From: Calliphora vicina
Taxonomy: Eukaryota > Arthropoda > Insecta > Diptera > Calliphoridae
DNA: 64,000 nucleotides
Assembly: GCF_958450345.1 (NCBI RefSeq)
Contig: NC_088781.1
Location: forward strand, 122,090,431-122,154,430
Direction of reading: 5' to 3'
The translations under genes and the position numbers were made by a program. A model generated the notes under the pieces. The model saw only the letters and a list, made by a program, of their open reading frames with translations, was not told the origin of the DNA and did not search any database. Shown piece by piece: positions 12,901 to 22,012 of this stretch; position 1 is the first letter of the stretch, and the number at the start of each line of letters is the position of its first letter.

Positions 12901-14006
12901 TAGGTTTTATTGATAAAATTATGTTCTTTAATGATAAAAGTCAAATATATCTAGAAAAAGTAATTTAATTAGCTGTGATTTTCATTTTATCAGATGTTCA
13001 ATCATTAAAGCTCATTAAATTTTAAAGTTTTCGAGAAACTTAAAAGCTTTATTGATAAAAAATTGTATTTAAACTGATTTAATTGTAGAAAACTGACAGC
13101 TATTTATTCAAAGTCTTTAATTACTTATTATACTTAGAAATTTTAGTCTCTGAAATTTGAGCTTTTCCTGTGATTACTGCTTAAAAGCCTACCTTCTTTT
13201 TTAATGACTAAAGTTTTTTTTTATTCTACACACTTATTGATTTTCTTAGCACATTGTTATCATGCATTACTTTTTTGTTGTTGTTTATATTTTCTATAGA
13301 AATCTGTGGTAAATCTTTACCTTTTTGTGTCATAATCTTTACAAATCATTTGAAATACTGGAATCCTTTTTGTATTGTTTTCCTTTTTCTATACACTTTT
13401 TTTTTGTCCTGTCAATTAAAGCTCATTTTTTGTCTGTGTGTGTATATGAGTGTTTTGTTTGAAAACAAAAACTTTTTTTTTAAAGTTTTTTTCTTGTTTT
13501 TAATTTTTATAGAATTTTGAGCTCAGTTTTTGTTCATACAGTTACGCACTATGATGCCTCAGTTTGGTTGAATGAAAAAAAAGGATTTCAACAAAAAAAA
13601 AAATAAATAAATTTCAAAGAATTTTATAAAACAAAAGCTTTCAAGTATATAAATATATAAACACAGCTGTTGGTAATTTTTGATAATTAAAGGATTTTTT
13701 ATTTTGTATGATTGTGTTTGTTAAGGAATAGAAATTAATTTAAAAAAAAGAAATGAAAAATAATCAAGCTTATTAAGTACATTTTAGAGCTAATGGTTAT
13801 AAATAATTTAAAATGTAAATAATTGATAGCTTTTGTAGATGTTTCTGGAAAATTCTTTGATATTTGCTAAGTTTTCACAAAGAATAAAGTATTGATGTTT
13901 AAAAGAAAATTGCTGTAGATTTAAATTACTTTAATGTGAATTTTCTTGATTTTATTTTATTTTTAAATTTAATTTTGTGTGTATTTTTCTCTTATCTCCG
14001 TTTCAG

Positions 14007-14180
14007 TGCCAGCCGTGGGAAATTTCACAGACGAGCAAGAACAACGTGGCGCCCTGTTGCCACAGGATACCCGTGAATATCCTTTACAAAGTAATGAATA
14101 TCATCATAATAATAAAAATGGTGGTAAAATGCCAACAACAAATGTTAATGGCGAACGCAACTATAATAATGGACCACAAT
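14007..14180 (+). CDS. DDR-like receptor, extracellular stalk exon
   Basis: The acceptor is CCGTTTCAG ending at 14006 and the donor ACAAT|GTAAGT at 14180/14181. Entry phase 1 completes a valine codon; exit phase is 1. The peptide begins VPAVGNFTDEQEQRGALL and continues as a hydrophilic N/H/Q-rich stretch (YHHNNKNGG, ERNYNNGPQ). It holds one clear N-glycosylation sequon, NFT. Sequence between discoidin-like domain and membrane is poorly conserved in DDRs, and low complexity is expected here. Assignment rests on phase, position and the LSEISFVS-V junction. Confidence 0.88.
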
Positions 14181-14370
14181 GTAAGTTTCTTTTGTTTTTT
14201 TTTTTAATATTTGTTTTCAGTTTTATTTTGTTTGATTTTTTAAAGAGTTTTTTTATAAAATAATATAAAGACAGTTTAAATATTTTTAAAATTGAATTAT
14301 TTGCTATAAAATTTTATTGTTAAAACTCAATATTTATGTTTTATTTTTTCCTTTTCTTGTCCCATTTCAG

Positions 14371-14603
14371 TAATCGCCCCCAAACCCATCGATCAAGAGC
14401 CCTCCGAAGAAAATTTCATTGGTGTTATTATCGTGGTTTTAACCACCATCATTATCCTATTGGTTGCCATCATATTATTCATAGTATCGCGAACAAAACG
14501 TGCTCGTGGCAGCAATGTTTTGGATGCATTCCAATATAGTTTTAATCCCAATACCTTGGGTGGCAACGTTGATAAACATCGACCAAATGGCACAGGAATT
14601 AAA
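14371..14603 (+). CDS. DDR-like receptor, transmembrane exon
   Basis: The acceptor is CCCATTTCAG ending at 14370 and the donor AAA|GTAAGT at 14603/14604. The exon completes a leucine codon with T from the previous exon and ends in phase 0. A 24-residue hydrophobic helix (FIGVIIVVLT...LFIV, encoded by about 14415-14486) follows acidic residues PSEEN. It is followed by a basic stop-transfer sequence SRTKRARGS, giving type I topology. The cytoplasmic start contains NVLDAFQYSFNPNTLGG, which lies where vertebrate DDRs have their juxtamembrane region. Confidence 0.92.
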
Positions 14604-15314
14604 GTAAGTACAAAACAACAATAATAATAGTACAAGTACTTCTATCTTTAAAACTAAATACAATTTTGAAATCACAAAAAATAGAATACTTATAATGATA
14701 AAAGTAATAAAAAACAGATTCCAGTCACAGTTGTGCTAAAAAAAAAAACAGGAAGAAGTTACAGATAGAAAACAAGCAGCTAAACAAATAATAACTAAAA
14801 TGTAAACAAAATCATAAAAAACCAACTCTACTTAAAATATATACAAGTCATAAACTTCAGGATAATAATAAAGTAGCCTCAGGCCAGGAAAGGAAGCAGT
14901 AGAGAAAAAGACAACAGAGTTTTAGTTGAAAACCAAATTCAAACTCTATGTTAGAATTTAATAAAGTTTATTTGAATTTTTTTGGAAATAGTAAGGCCTA
15001 AATAAATGTATTTAAGCTAAACCAGGTGTTTTTTATATTTTGTGGTATAAATTTTGGCTGTAAATTTCTTTAAATGTAAAGCCTACATGCAAACAAATTA
15101 ACATTTCAACACAAGTAGGATTTTAACCACCTCTGGTATAAATTTTCGGACAAGCAAAATTGACTTTCAATGTCTCTAGGCTTCAATTCGTATGGGCTTG
15201 CCTCAGTACTTTATCACCCGTTTTGGAAGTTTTAAAAATACCTCCAAAATCTGAGTAGAGAAATTTGAATTTTGTTTTATAAATTTTATATTTGATTTAA
15301 ACTTTTCTACAATC

Positions 15315-15638
15315 AACAAGTAAGAGAGCTATGTTCGTATGTGCCGAATCTTAATACCCTTCAACAAATTATAATTTAAAATACAAAATTAAAAAAATTA
15401 ATTTTTAAAGTTTAAAATTTTTTTTCCTAACTGTTTTTTTTTAATTAGGAAATTTTTTTTTTAATTTTTTAAAAATTAAAACATATTTTTTTTAATTTAT
15501 TAGTAAAAAAAATGTATGGCAAACAAATTTTTTGTTAAAAAAAAAATTCGGGATAAAAAATATTTTTCCCGATTTTGACCCATTACAAACGGAATGACAA
15601 ACAGATATATACCATTGCCACTCGTGGTGAAAGGTATA
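15315..15638 (-). mobile_element. Dispersed subfamily A element, internally deleted
   Basis: Read on the minus strand it starts with a hairpin-like TACC...CCACGAGTGG region and TTTGTCATTCCGTTTGTAA. It ends with the palindromic GATTCGGCAC region and CTCTTACTTG. Most of the body is missing, so it is a short copy of the element at 3084-3737. Confidence 0.7.
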
Positions 15639-15699
15639 AAAATAAAATCGAATTTAAAAGCTATTTAGAACCAACTATGACAAAACTAATAAACATTTT

Positions 15700-16150
15700 T
15701 AAATGTTAACCACGCCCACTTTAAAAATTTAATTTTTCTGAAGTATTTTTCAACATTGGCGGCTCTGAATTTGAAAATTTATTTGAAATGGAAATAATTT
15801 TAATAATTTCTGTGAAAGCTGGATTTATTCCTAGTAAAATAAAATAGTTTCCTATATAAGTGGAAAGACAAATAGAAAAGTTCATTAACTATTTTAACAA
15901 CGCCCACTTTAATATTTCTTTTATTTCCAAATTTGGCGCCACTAGATTGAAAAATTTGGTATTGCTAATCAAATGTCAAAATTGTGTAAATTTTTTGTAG
16001 CACAGAAATTAAAATTTTGGTGTATAACTTTTTTATTTTATAAAAGCTATAAGCAAAACATTATAATGAAAACGTATATAAATAAAACAAATACAACCAC
16101 GCCCACATTAAAATTTTCAAATATTGGGCATGTCTCACATTTCCAAAATT
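15700..16150. repeat. Three diverged ~190-200 bp repeats with CACGCCCAC
   Basis: ACCACGCCCAC or AACGCCCAC occurs near 15710, 15900 and 16100, each followed by TTTAAAA-like or ATTAAAA-like sequence. Copies 1 and 3 are preceded by AAAAGCTAT. These GC-rich cores stand out in A/T-rich intron sequence. They resemble a decayed dispersed repeat; a KLF/Sp-type site is possible but unproven. Confidence 0.5.
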
Positions 16151-16664
16151 AAATTTTTTAAGGTTTTGAGAAATTTGAGAATAATTTTTCTCAAATAATC
16201 TTTAAAATTCAATGAGAATATGTTTAAAACCAAATAAAAAATATACAATTTTTCAAAGATTGGATTCTGTTTTTTTAAATTGCTTCCGAAATTTCTGTGT
16301 TATGAATTTTCCTCTGCGAAAAGGCACAAAAAACTTTTAGCTTCCAAACCTATTTCTCTTTTCAATTTTGTTTAACTTACAACACATTTAGCTTATTACC
16401 AATTTTCATAATTAATAACTTAATTGTTTCTGTTTTTTGACTATTTTCCCTAACCCTTTTAACACTAATGACCACTTCGAGAATTGTTTTTCGTCTAACT
16501 CATTACTAGCAAAGTCTCACACAATCCATTAAAAATAATTATTTACTTAAAAAAAACCCTACCCTTTGCTTGTTATTCTTTTCCAAAATTGTTTACTTTT
16601 AATAATTAATTGTTTTATATTAAAACTAGTAATTTTTCTTAAAACTACGTTTCTTCTTTTGCAG

Positions 16665-16803
16665 GCCAGCGTTGATGATAATGATTCAATTGGTAAAAAC
16701 AGTCTATACCATGAACCCTTTAATGTAAATATGTATACGAGTGGGGTAAATGGTTATGCGGCCGTTAATGATTTACAATGTAATATGACACCAGACTATA
16801 CAG
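16665..16803 (+). CDS. DDR-like receptor, juxtamembrane exon
   Basis: The acceptor is CTTTTGCAG ending at 16664 and the donor ACAG|GTAAGT at 16803/16804. It enters in phase 0 and leaves in phase 1. The peptide begins ASVDDNDSIGKNSLYHEPF and ends CNMTPDYT. Tyrosines in YHEPF, NMYTSG, NGYAAV and PDYTD are possible phospho-sites, as in the tyrosine-rich DDR juxtamembrane region. The last G joins AC of the next exon to give aspartate, so the tail reads TPDYT-D-VPEGGYAVP. Confidence 0.9.
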
Positions 16804-17149
16804 GTAAGTTTTCATAAATATAATAACAAAGAATAAAAAAACACAAACAGACAAAACTAACTCCCCTTTACAACGCAATTACCTTTAAAAGAACCAAGAA
16901 TTTTAAAAACCATAAATTATTTTAATGAACAAAAATATATACAACTTTTAGGTGTTTTATGAAGAAACCTTAGAAATTTTATTAAAGCCAAAATTTTAGT
17001 AAATTTTAATAATATTAATAATATTTTAGGCTTACAACATTAAAACTTAAGTGATGACTAAACAAAAATATCTATTTGGTAGACAAATTCTAACACTTTG
17101 AGGACTGTAAGGAAAAAACATTACAGAGAGAACCAATAGTTTCAATTAA

Positions 17150-18575
17150 CCCATTCCCAGCCATTGTACCTGCTTGAGTACAGAAAAAAGGCAATATTCA
17201 AATACTCATACATTTTTTAACAAGATAAATTTGACAACTTTTTTTGAGATTTTGCATTCAACACACTGTGCTTTTAAACATCACACATAAAAATTTTAAA
17301 AAAATAATACCCTTAAGGTATATTGTGTCCTGTTTTTATAACGCTATATCATTTTTTGGAATATTAGCAAGGTTAGTAACAATTGAGCTGCGGAGAGCAA
17401 ATACAGTTTTACGAAAGCAAGAGTTTTTTATAATTTTGTGAAGTAGAGTGATTATGTGTACATTTTATAAAAATGCATAAGAAAAATTATTTTTTGGGAA
17501 AAAGTTGTGTGATTAGGAAAATCGGTGTACCCAATTGGGTACAATGGCTTGATATGTATTATTTTTTTTAAGATTTTTCTTACGCTAAAATAGAATTTCA
17601 GACCATCAAAACGTGAAGTTTTTAATGCAAATGTTTAAAAAACTAGATTTTTTGGAAAAATATGAGCACCACAATTTTGATAGCTATTATTTTATCAGAT
17701 CCGGATTGTAATATGGATGAAGATGAAGGTGTTGCTGAGATCGCATGTACGAGGTGAATTATAAGTATTTTGTGACAGTGATAGCTACGATGATGTTCCA
17801 CTTGAGATCTTCTGACAGAAAATAATGCCCTCAAGATCAAGCAAAACAAATTCTATTTGGATAATAGACCATCGCATGGTCAAATGTCTCAAACTATTTT
17901 TTTGGACAATGAGTTCAATATTATTTCATACTTGAATGGGAAAAGGTTATTAGTTTAACCATTTAGCAGACTTGCATTTATGCATCGCAAGCTAATAAGC
18001 ACAATTTATCCTTCAACGCAGAAGATTGGAATGTATTCTTGAGTATTTTGCATTACAGTGAATTTCGCTCTAAACCAAAAGAAGATATGTATTGGATGCT
18101 CTGCGAAGATACTCGCACTCCAAAATTTACGAAATTATATCACGGAACAGATTCAATGAAATAAAATATTTTGTTAATTTGGCTGATAACACTAATTTGG
18201 ATGCTACTCACAAGGTGAGACCCATATACAAATTACACTGGCTTCTGGTGTCGCAACTACTCCTGGAAACCAATTTCCTTAGAGGATAAAAAATCCCCTA
18301 CGATTGGGTGAATGTCATAACAGAATAAGATGGTTGTCTGAACAATGCGATATTGCGTTGTGTTGAAAAAGTAATGTTTTAAAAATTTTCACACATTATA
18401 AAAATAGCATACACTTTACGCCATTGTACCCATTCAGGTACAGCCCCAAAAACACGTTTCCTAAAATTTTTTTAAAATTTTTTTTAATTTTCTATGTTCT
18501 TTGACCGTATTTTAGTTTAAATAAATAAATGAATTTAAAAATTTTTCATTTTAAATGGTCTTGGTTTTTAATGGG
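17150..18575 (+). mobile_element. Decayed piggyBac-type transposon flanked by TTAA
   Basis: TTAA at 17146-17149 and 18576-18579 flanks the element, which begins CCCATT and ends AATGGG. This is the piggyBac signature of a TTAA target duplication with CCC/GGG termini. Subterminal copies of CCATTGTACC lie near 17161 and 18420, and an inverted form, GTACAATGG, near 17537. The element is 1426 bp, much shorter than autonomous piggyBac elements of about 2.4 kb. It sits inside the receptor intron. Confidence 0.85.
17690..18330 (+). pseudogene. piggyBac transposase remnant (DDE_Tnp_1_7 type)
   Basis: The reading frame is broken by stops and frameshifts. Recognisable pieces are an acidic N-terminal stretch (MDEDEGVAEIA, then DSDSYDDVPLE) around 17712-17810. 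Further on, EDWNVFLSILHYSEF and ISRNRFNEIKYFVNLADNTN (about 18020-18200) are followed by a KVRPIY segment. The SRNRF-EI-K/ADN...KVRP pattern is typical of piggyBac transposases before the first catalytic aspartate. The catalytic core and the C-terminal half are absent, so it cannot be active. Confidence 0.8.
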
Positions 18576-18589
18576 TTAAAGTAAATTAG

Positions 18590-20255
18590 GTACAAAAGTA
18601 TTTTTTGTTAAAAAAAGTACAAAAGTTGTTTTTGTTAAAAAAAGTACTAAAGTTGTTTATTGTTAGAAAAATTTTAAAAGTACTTTTTGTTAAAAAAAGT
18701 ACAAAAACTTTTTGTTAAAAAAAGTACAAAAGTACTTTTTGTTAAAAAAGTACAAAAGTACTTTTTGTTAAAAAGTACAAAAGTACTTTTTGTTAAAAAA
18801 GTACAAAAGTACTTTTTGTTAAAAAAGTACAAAAGTACTTTTTGTTAAAAAAGTACAAAAGTACTTTTTGTTAAAAAAGTACAAAAGTACTTTTTGTTAA
18901 AAAAGTACAAAAGTACTTTTTGTTAAAAAAGTTAAAAAAAGTTAAAAAAGTACAAAAGTACTTTTTGTTAAAAAAGTACAAAAGTACTTTTTGTTAAAAA
19001 AGTACAAAAGTACTTTTTGTTAAAAAAGTACAAAAGTACTTTTTGTCAAAAAAGTATAAAAGTACTTTTTGTTAAAAAAGTACAAAAGTACTTTTTGTTA
19101 AAAAAGTACTTTTGGTTAAAAAAGTACAAAAATACTTTTTGTTAAAAAAGTACAAAAGTAAAAGTTTTGTTAAAAAAGTACAAAATTATTTGTTGTTAAA
19201 AAATTTACAAAAGTACTTTTTGCTAGAAAAAGTACAAAAGTACTTTTTGCTAGAAAAAGTACAAAATATGGAACTCTAATTGGATGAACTATTTGTAGTT
19301 TGACTATTTGAAAGTATTTTTTCAATACATAAAAGTACTTATTGTTAAAAAGTACTTTTTTAAGAAGATAAATTTAATAATGCATATTAAACTTTTTCCA
19401 ACAAACAAAACTTCAATAGAGATCCCATATTTTTTTTTTAAAAAAAGTACTTTATGAAACCAACTATTTGTTCTGAATTCTAAAACTGTTTTTAAAAAAG
19501 CACTTTTTTGGTACATTTTGAAGTAAAATTTTAAATTGTAATAAGTTTTTATTTGGTACTTTTTAGGCATTTTGATGTTAACAAATTTGGTAATATGAAC
19601 AAAAAATTTTCTGAATTTTTTACGATTTTTCTTTAAAAGTTCTTATTTGGTACTTTTTATAATAATGAAATTTCTAATTTTTTAACGTAATTTTGTAATT
19701 ATGTTTTTAATTTTAATGGAATTTTGAGTTTTTGATAAAAGTATTTTTTTGGTACTTTTTGTAAGACAACATTTCTTAGTTTTTTTAAAAGTTTTTGGTA
19801 CATTGTGAAAGCAAAACAAGAAATTTTATGATTTTTGAATATTTAATAACATTTTCAAAAAGTACTTTTTTGGTACTTTTTTAAAATATAACACTTTATT
19901 ATTAAAAATAGTACTTTTTAAAGTAAATTAGGTATTATGAACATTTTGCAATAAATTTCTTGAATTTTTTAGCATTTTAATAAATATTGCATAAAAAGTA
20001 CTTTCATGGTACTTTCCATATTTTTTTTAAAAAGTACTTTTTGTCAAAAAATAACATAAAAAGTACTTTTTTAAAGAAATAAGTTGAAAAAGTACTTATT
20101 TAAAGAAATAAGTTAAAAATTACTTTTTTAAAGAAATAAGTTAAAAAGTACTTTTTTAAAGAAACGAATTAAAAAAGTACTTTTTTAAAGAAATAAGTTT
20201 AAAAAGTACTTTTTGTCAAGAAAGTTAAAAAACTACTTTTTGTCAAAACAAAAAG
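18590..20255. repeat. GTAC-repeat block 4, including a 26-bp tandem array
   Basis: From about 18690 to 19260 a 26-bp unit, roughly AAAAAAGTACAAAAGTAC followed by TTTTTGTT, repeats head to tail with few changes. It then degrades to irregular GTAC-punctuated A/T sequence. A shorter unit, AGTACTTTTTTAAAGAAATA, recurs near 20055-20200. This is the most regular form of the motif in the window. Confidence 0.9.
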
Positions 20256-20554
20256 TACCAGACAACTATTAACATTTATTTTAAATCATAAATCACAAAT
20301 AATATTAAATTCAATATAAAATACTTGATGAAAATTGCTATAATGCCATAAATTTACCCCAACAATTTAGTATCATTACCCCTTAAACATTTGAATACAG
20401 GCGACCCCATAGTGGGTTAATTATACCACACAAAACCAAATTTAATGGTTTCTATTACTAGTACACTAATATTTTTTTCGCAATAACGCATTATTTTTTG
20501 TGGGTTTATTAATATTTCATTATAATTTTTGTTTTCTTTCTGTCTCTTTTGCAG

Positions 20555-21024
20555 ACGTCCCTGAAGGCGGTTATGCTGTGCCACATATGCAAGATTATAT
20601 GCCCACAAAAATGTCCAATTCAACGCCGGGCGGTTATGTTAATGTGCGCCGCACACCACCGCCACCCTTGAGCAGTATATTCCCAAGGCCACCACAAGTG
20701 CCACCGCCGCCAATGGAAAAGTATTATGCCACCACAGCGATATTTAAGCCCATCAAGGGCCACAGTGGCAGCAATACCATGAGCAGTAAAGCCAGCAGTA
20801 ATCTAAGTAATGAACATAATTACGATGATAATATGGGTACAATGAATTCACAATCAACGGCACCCATGATAAATAATCCCTACAATACATCCACAATGGG
20901 TGGTGGAAGTGTAGGTGGTGGTGGTGTTTGTGTAGGTGTTATGAATACATCAAATAATAGTGATAATATGCAATTTCAAAGGGCTAGAACCTATAATTTC
21001 CGTAGTTATCCAGACAATCTTTAG
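20555..21024 (+). CDS. DDR-like receptor, last canonical coding exon (kinase-less tail)
   Basis: The acceptor CTCTTTTGCAG ends at 20554, and the frame continues from the previous exon as TPDYT-DVPEGGYAVPH. The exon runs to TAG at 21022-21024. GGYAVP matches the position of the NTY-VP sequence just before the kinase domain in vertebrate DDRs, but no kinase follows. Instead the tail has YVNV (Tyr codon at 20635; a YxN motif of the Grb2-SH2 type), proline clusters TPPPPLSS and QVPPPPMEKYY, then Ser/Asn/Gly-rich sequence ending RSYPDNL. The six visible exons total 453 residues. The proline runs could bind SH3, WW or EVH1 domains. The tail suggests an adaptor-recruiting, non-catalytic receptor or isoform. 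Confidence 0.9.
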
Positions 21025-21993
21025 TTTGAAGCACAACTACAACAGCAGCAGCAGCAACAGCAGCAAACAACAACAACAACTACAACAATAAATAAATTAC
21101 ATATGCCAGCAAAATGTAAAGAACAACCCCTTATAAACAATCATTTTAGCCATAATTTAGCAACAACAACTGCAACAGCAACAACAAATAAAATAATTAG
21201 TAGCAATAATGTTGGTTTAACAAGAGATTTTAACAATCAACAACTACAACCATTTTATAATAATAAAATCAATAAAACCAAAAGACTTAGTGTTTTAAGC
21301 ACTACCATGCCTAAACAATATACACTACAGCAGCAACAACACTATCAAGCTAATAACAAACAACTACAGCAACAACAACAGCCATATTATTTGACACAAC
21401 AACATTGTCAACAAGCGGTAATATTAAGAAGATCTCCTAAGCCTCTTTATAGTTTAACTTTAAACAACAAATACGCTTTTGCCACAGCAGCAGCAACAAC
21501 AACAGCAACTGCACCCAACCCACCACCACAACCACCCCCGGCAAACACAACAACATCGACAACAACAACAACACGAAATAGTTTATCCAGCAGGGATTTA
21601 AACATTTTCGAATTCTCTCATCTAAAAGACTGTGATCTTGATCATAATGATGATTATTATTTACCATCATCTATGGAAATTTTGGGCATACAAAAATCAT
21701 TGCAACGCGATGATAATGATGTTGCAACCAATTTACATATTAATGCTATTAATAAAGACAATGTTGTTGTTAATGACCATGTTGATGATGATAATAATGA
21801 AGAGGACGACGATGTTATGGATGTGGCTGAAGATAGTGATGAAAATGAGCTTGTAGTTGATTTAGATAATAAACGAGTTAAACGGCTAAGTGCTAATTTG
21901 AATGATTTAGAGGTAACAAAAAATGCTACAAATAATTTATTAAAACAACAACATCAACAACATCAACAAACAAATAGGCTGTGGTATCATTGA
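21025..21993 (+). CDS. In-frame extension after TAG, possible stop-codon readthrough product
   Basis: The frame of the receptor stays open after TAG (next codon TTT) for 322 codons to TGA at 21991-21993. The first in-frame ATG is at 21103. Residues are first Q/T/N-rich (CAG, CAA and ACA runs). The later half, about 21586-21993, is not repetitive and is strongly acidic (NIFEFSHLKDCDLDHNDDYY, EEDDDVMDVAEDSDENE), then basic (NKRVKRLSANL). A 969-base open frame is unexpected in DNA this A+T-rich, although CAA/ACA runs carry no stops in any frame. The alternatives are a separate downstream ORF or a long stop-poor 3' UTR. No splice donor or acceptor that would skip the TAG is evident. Confidence 0.55.
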   Translation, partial: FEAQLQQQQQQQQQTTTTTTTINKLHMPAKCKEQPLINNHFSHNLATTTATATTNKIISSNNVGLTRDFNNQQLQPFYNNKINKTKRLSVLSTTMPKQYTLQQQQHYQANNKQLQQQQQPYYLTQQHCQQAVILRRSPKPLYSLTLNNKYAFATAAATTTATAPNPPPQPPPANTTTSTTTTTRNSLSSRDLNIFEFSHLKDCDLDHNDDYYLPSSMEILGIQKSLQRDDNDVATNLHINAINKDNVVVNDHVDDDNNEEDDDVMDVAEDSDENELVVDLDNKRVKRLSANLNDLEVTKNATNNLLKQQHQQHQQTNRLWYH

Positions 21994-22012
21994 TGGAACC
22001 AATGGATTTGAG
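21994..22012 (+). other. End of exon with splice donor in the 3' UTR
   Basis: After the second stop (TGA) the exon continues 19 bases to GATTTGAG|GTGAGTTT, a consensus donor with the intron beginning at 22013. The matching acceptor is TTTACTTTCAG ending at 26876. A stop this close upstream of the last junction is typical of a normal terminal stop. Confidence 0.65.

Larger units (their letters stand above)
6241..14006 (+). other. Large intron (7.8 kb) of DDR-like receptor gene
   Basis: It runs from GTAAGA at 6241 to TTTCAG at 14001-14006. GTAC blocks 2 (6275-9235) and 3 (10945-12900) take up most of it. Between them, 9250-10940 is unique A+T-rich DNA with an inverted TCAAGTG pair at 9570-9592. 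From 12950 to 14000 there is unique A+T-rich sequence with no exon-like open frame matching the receptor. Confidence 0.85.
14604..16664 (+). other. Intron of DDR-like receptor gene
   Basis: It runs from GTAAGT at 14604 to CTTTTGCAG ending at 16664. It holds a minus-oriented dispersed element (15315-15638) and three degenerate repeats with CACGCCCAC (near 15713, 15902 and 16101). The rest is unique A+T-rich sequence without coding signs. Confidence 0.85.
16804..20554 (+). other. Intron of DDR-like receptor gene
   Basis: It runs from GTAAGT at 16804 to CTCTTTTGCAG ending at 20554. It contains a decayed piggyBac element (17150-18575) and GTAC-repeat block 4 (18590-20255), whose first part is a clean 26-bp tandem array. 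No other coding signal belongs to the host gene. Confidence 0.85.

Noticed and set aside
13254..13520. Hydrophobic 88-codon frame in the receptor intron
   Set aside because: Its Phe/Leu richness comes from T-rich DNA; it matches no receptor exon and lacks a usable acceptor/donor pair.
21437..21670. Antisense frame rich in leucine and valine
   Set aside because: It is the complement of CAA/CAG/ACA coding repeats in the receptor extension and has no independent support.
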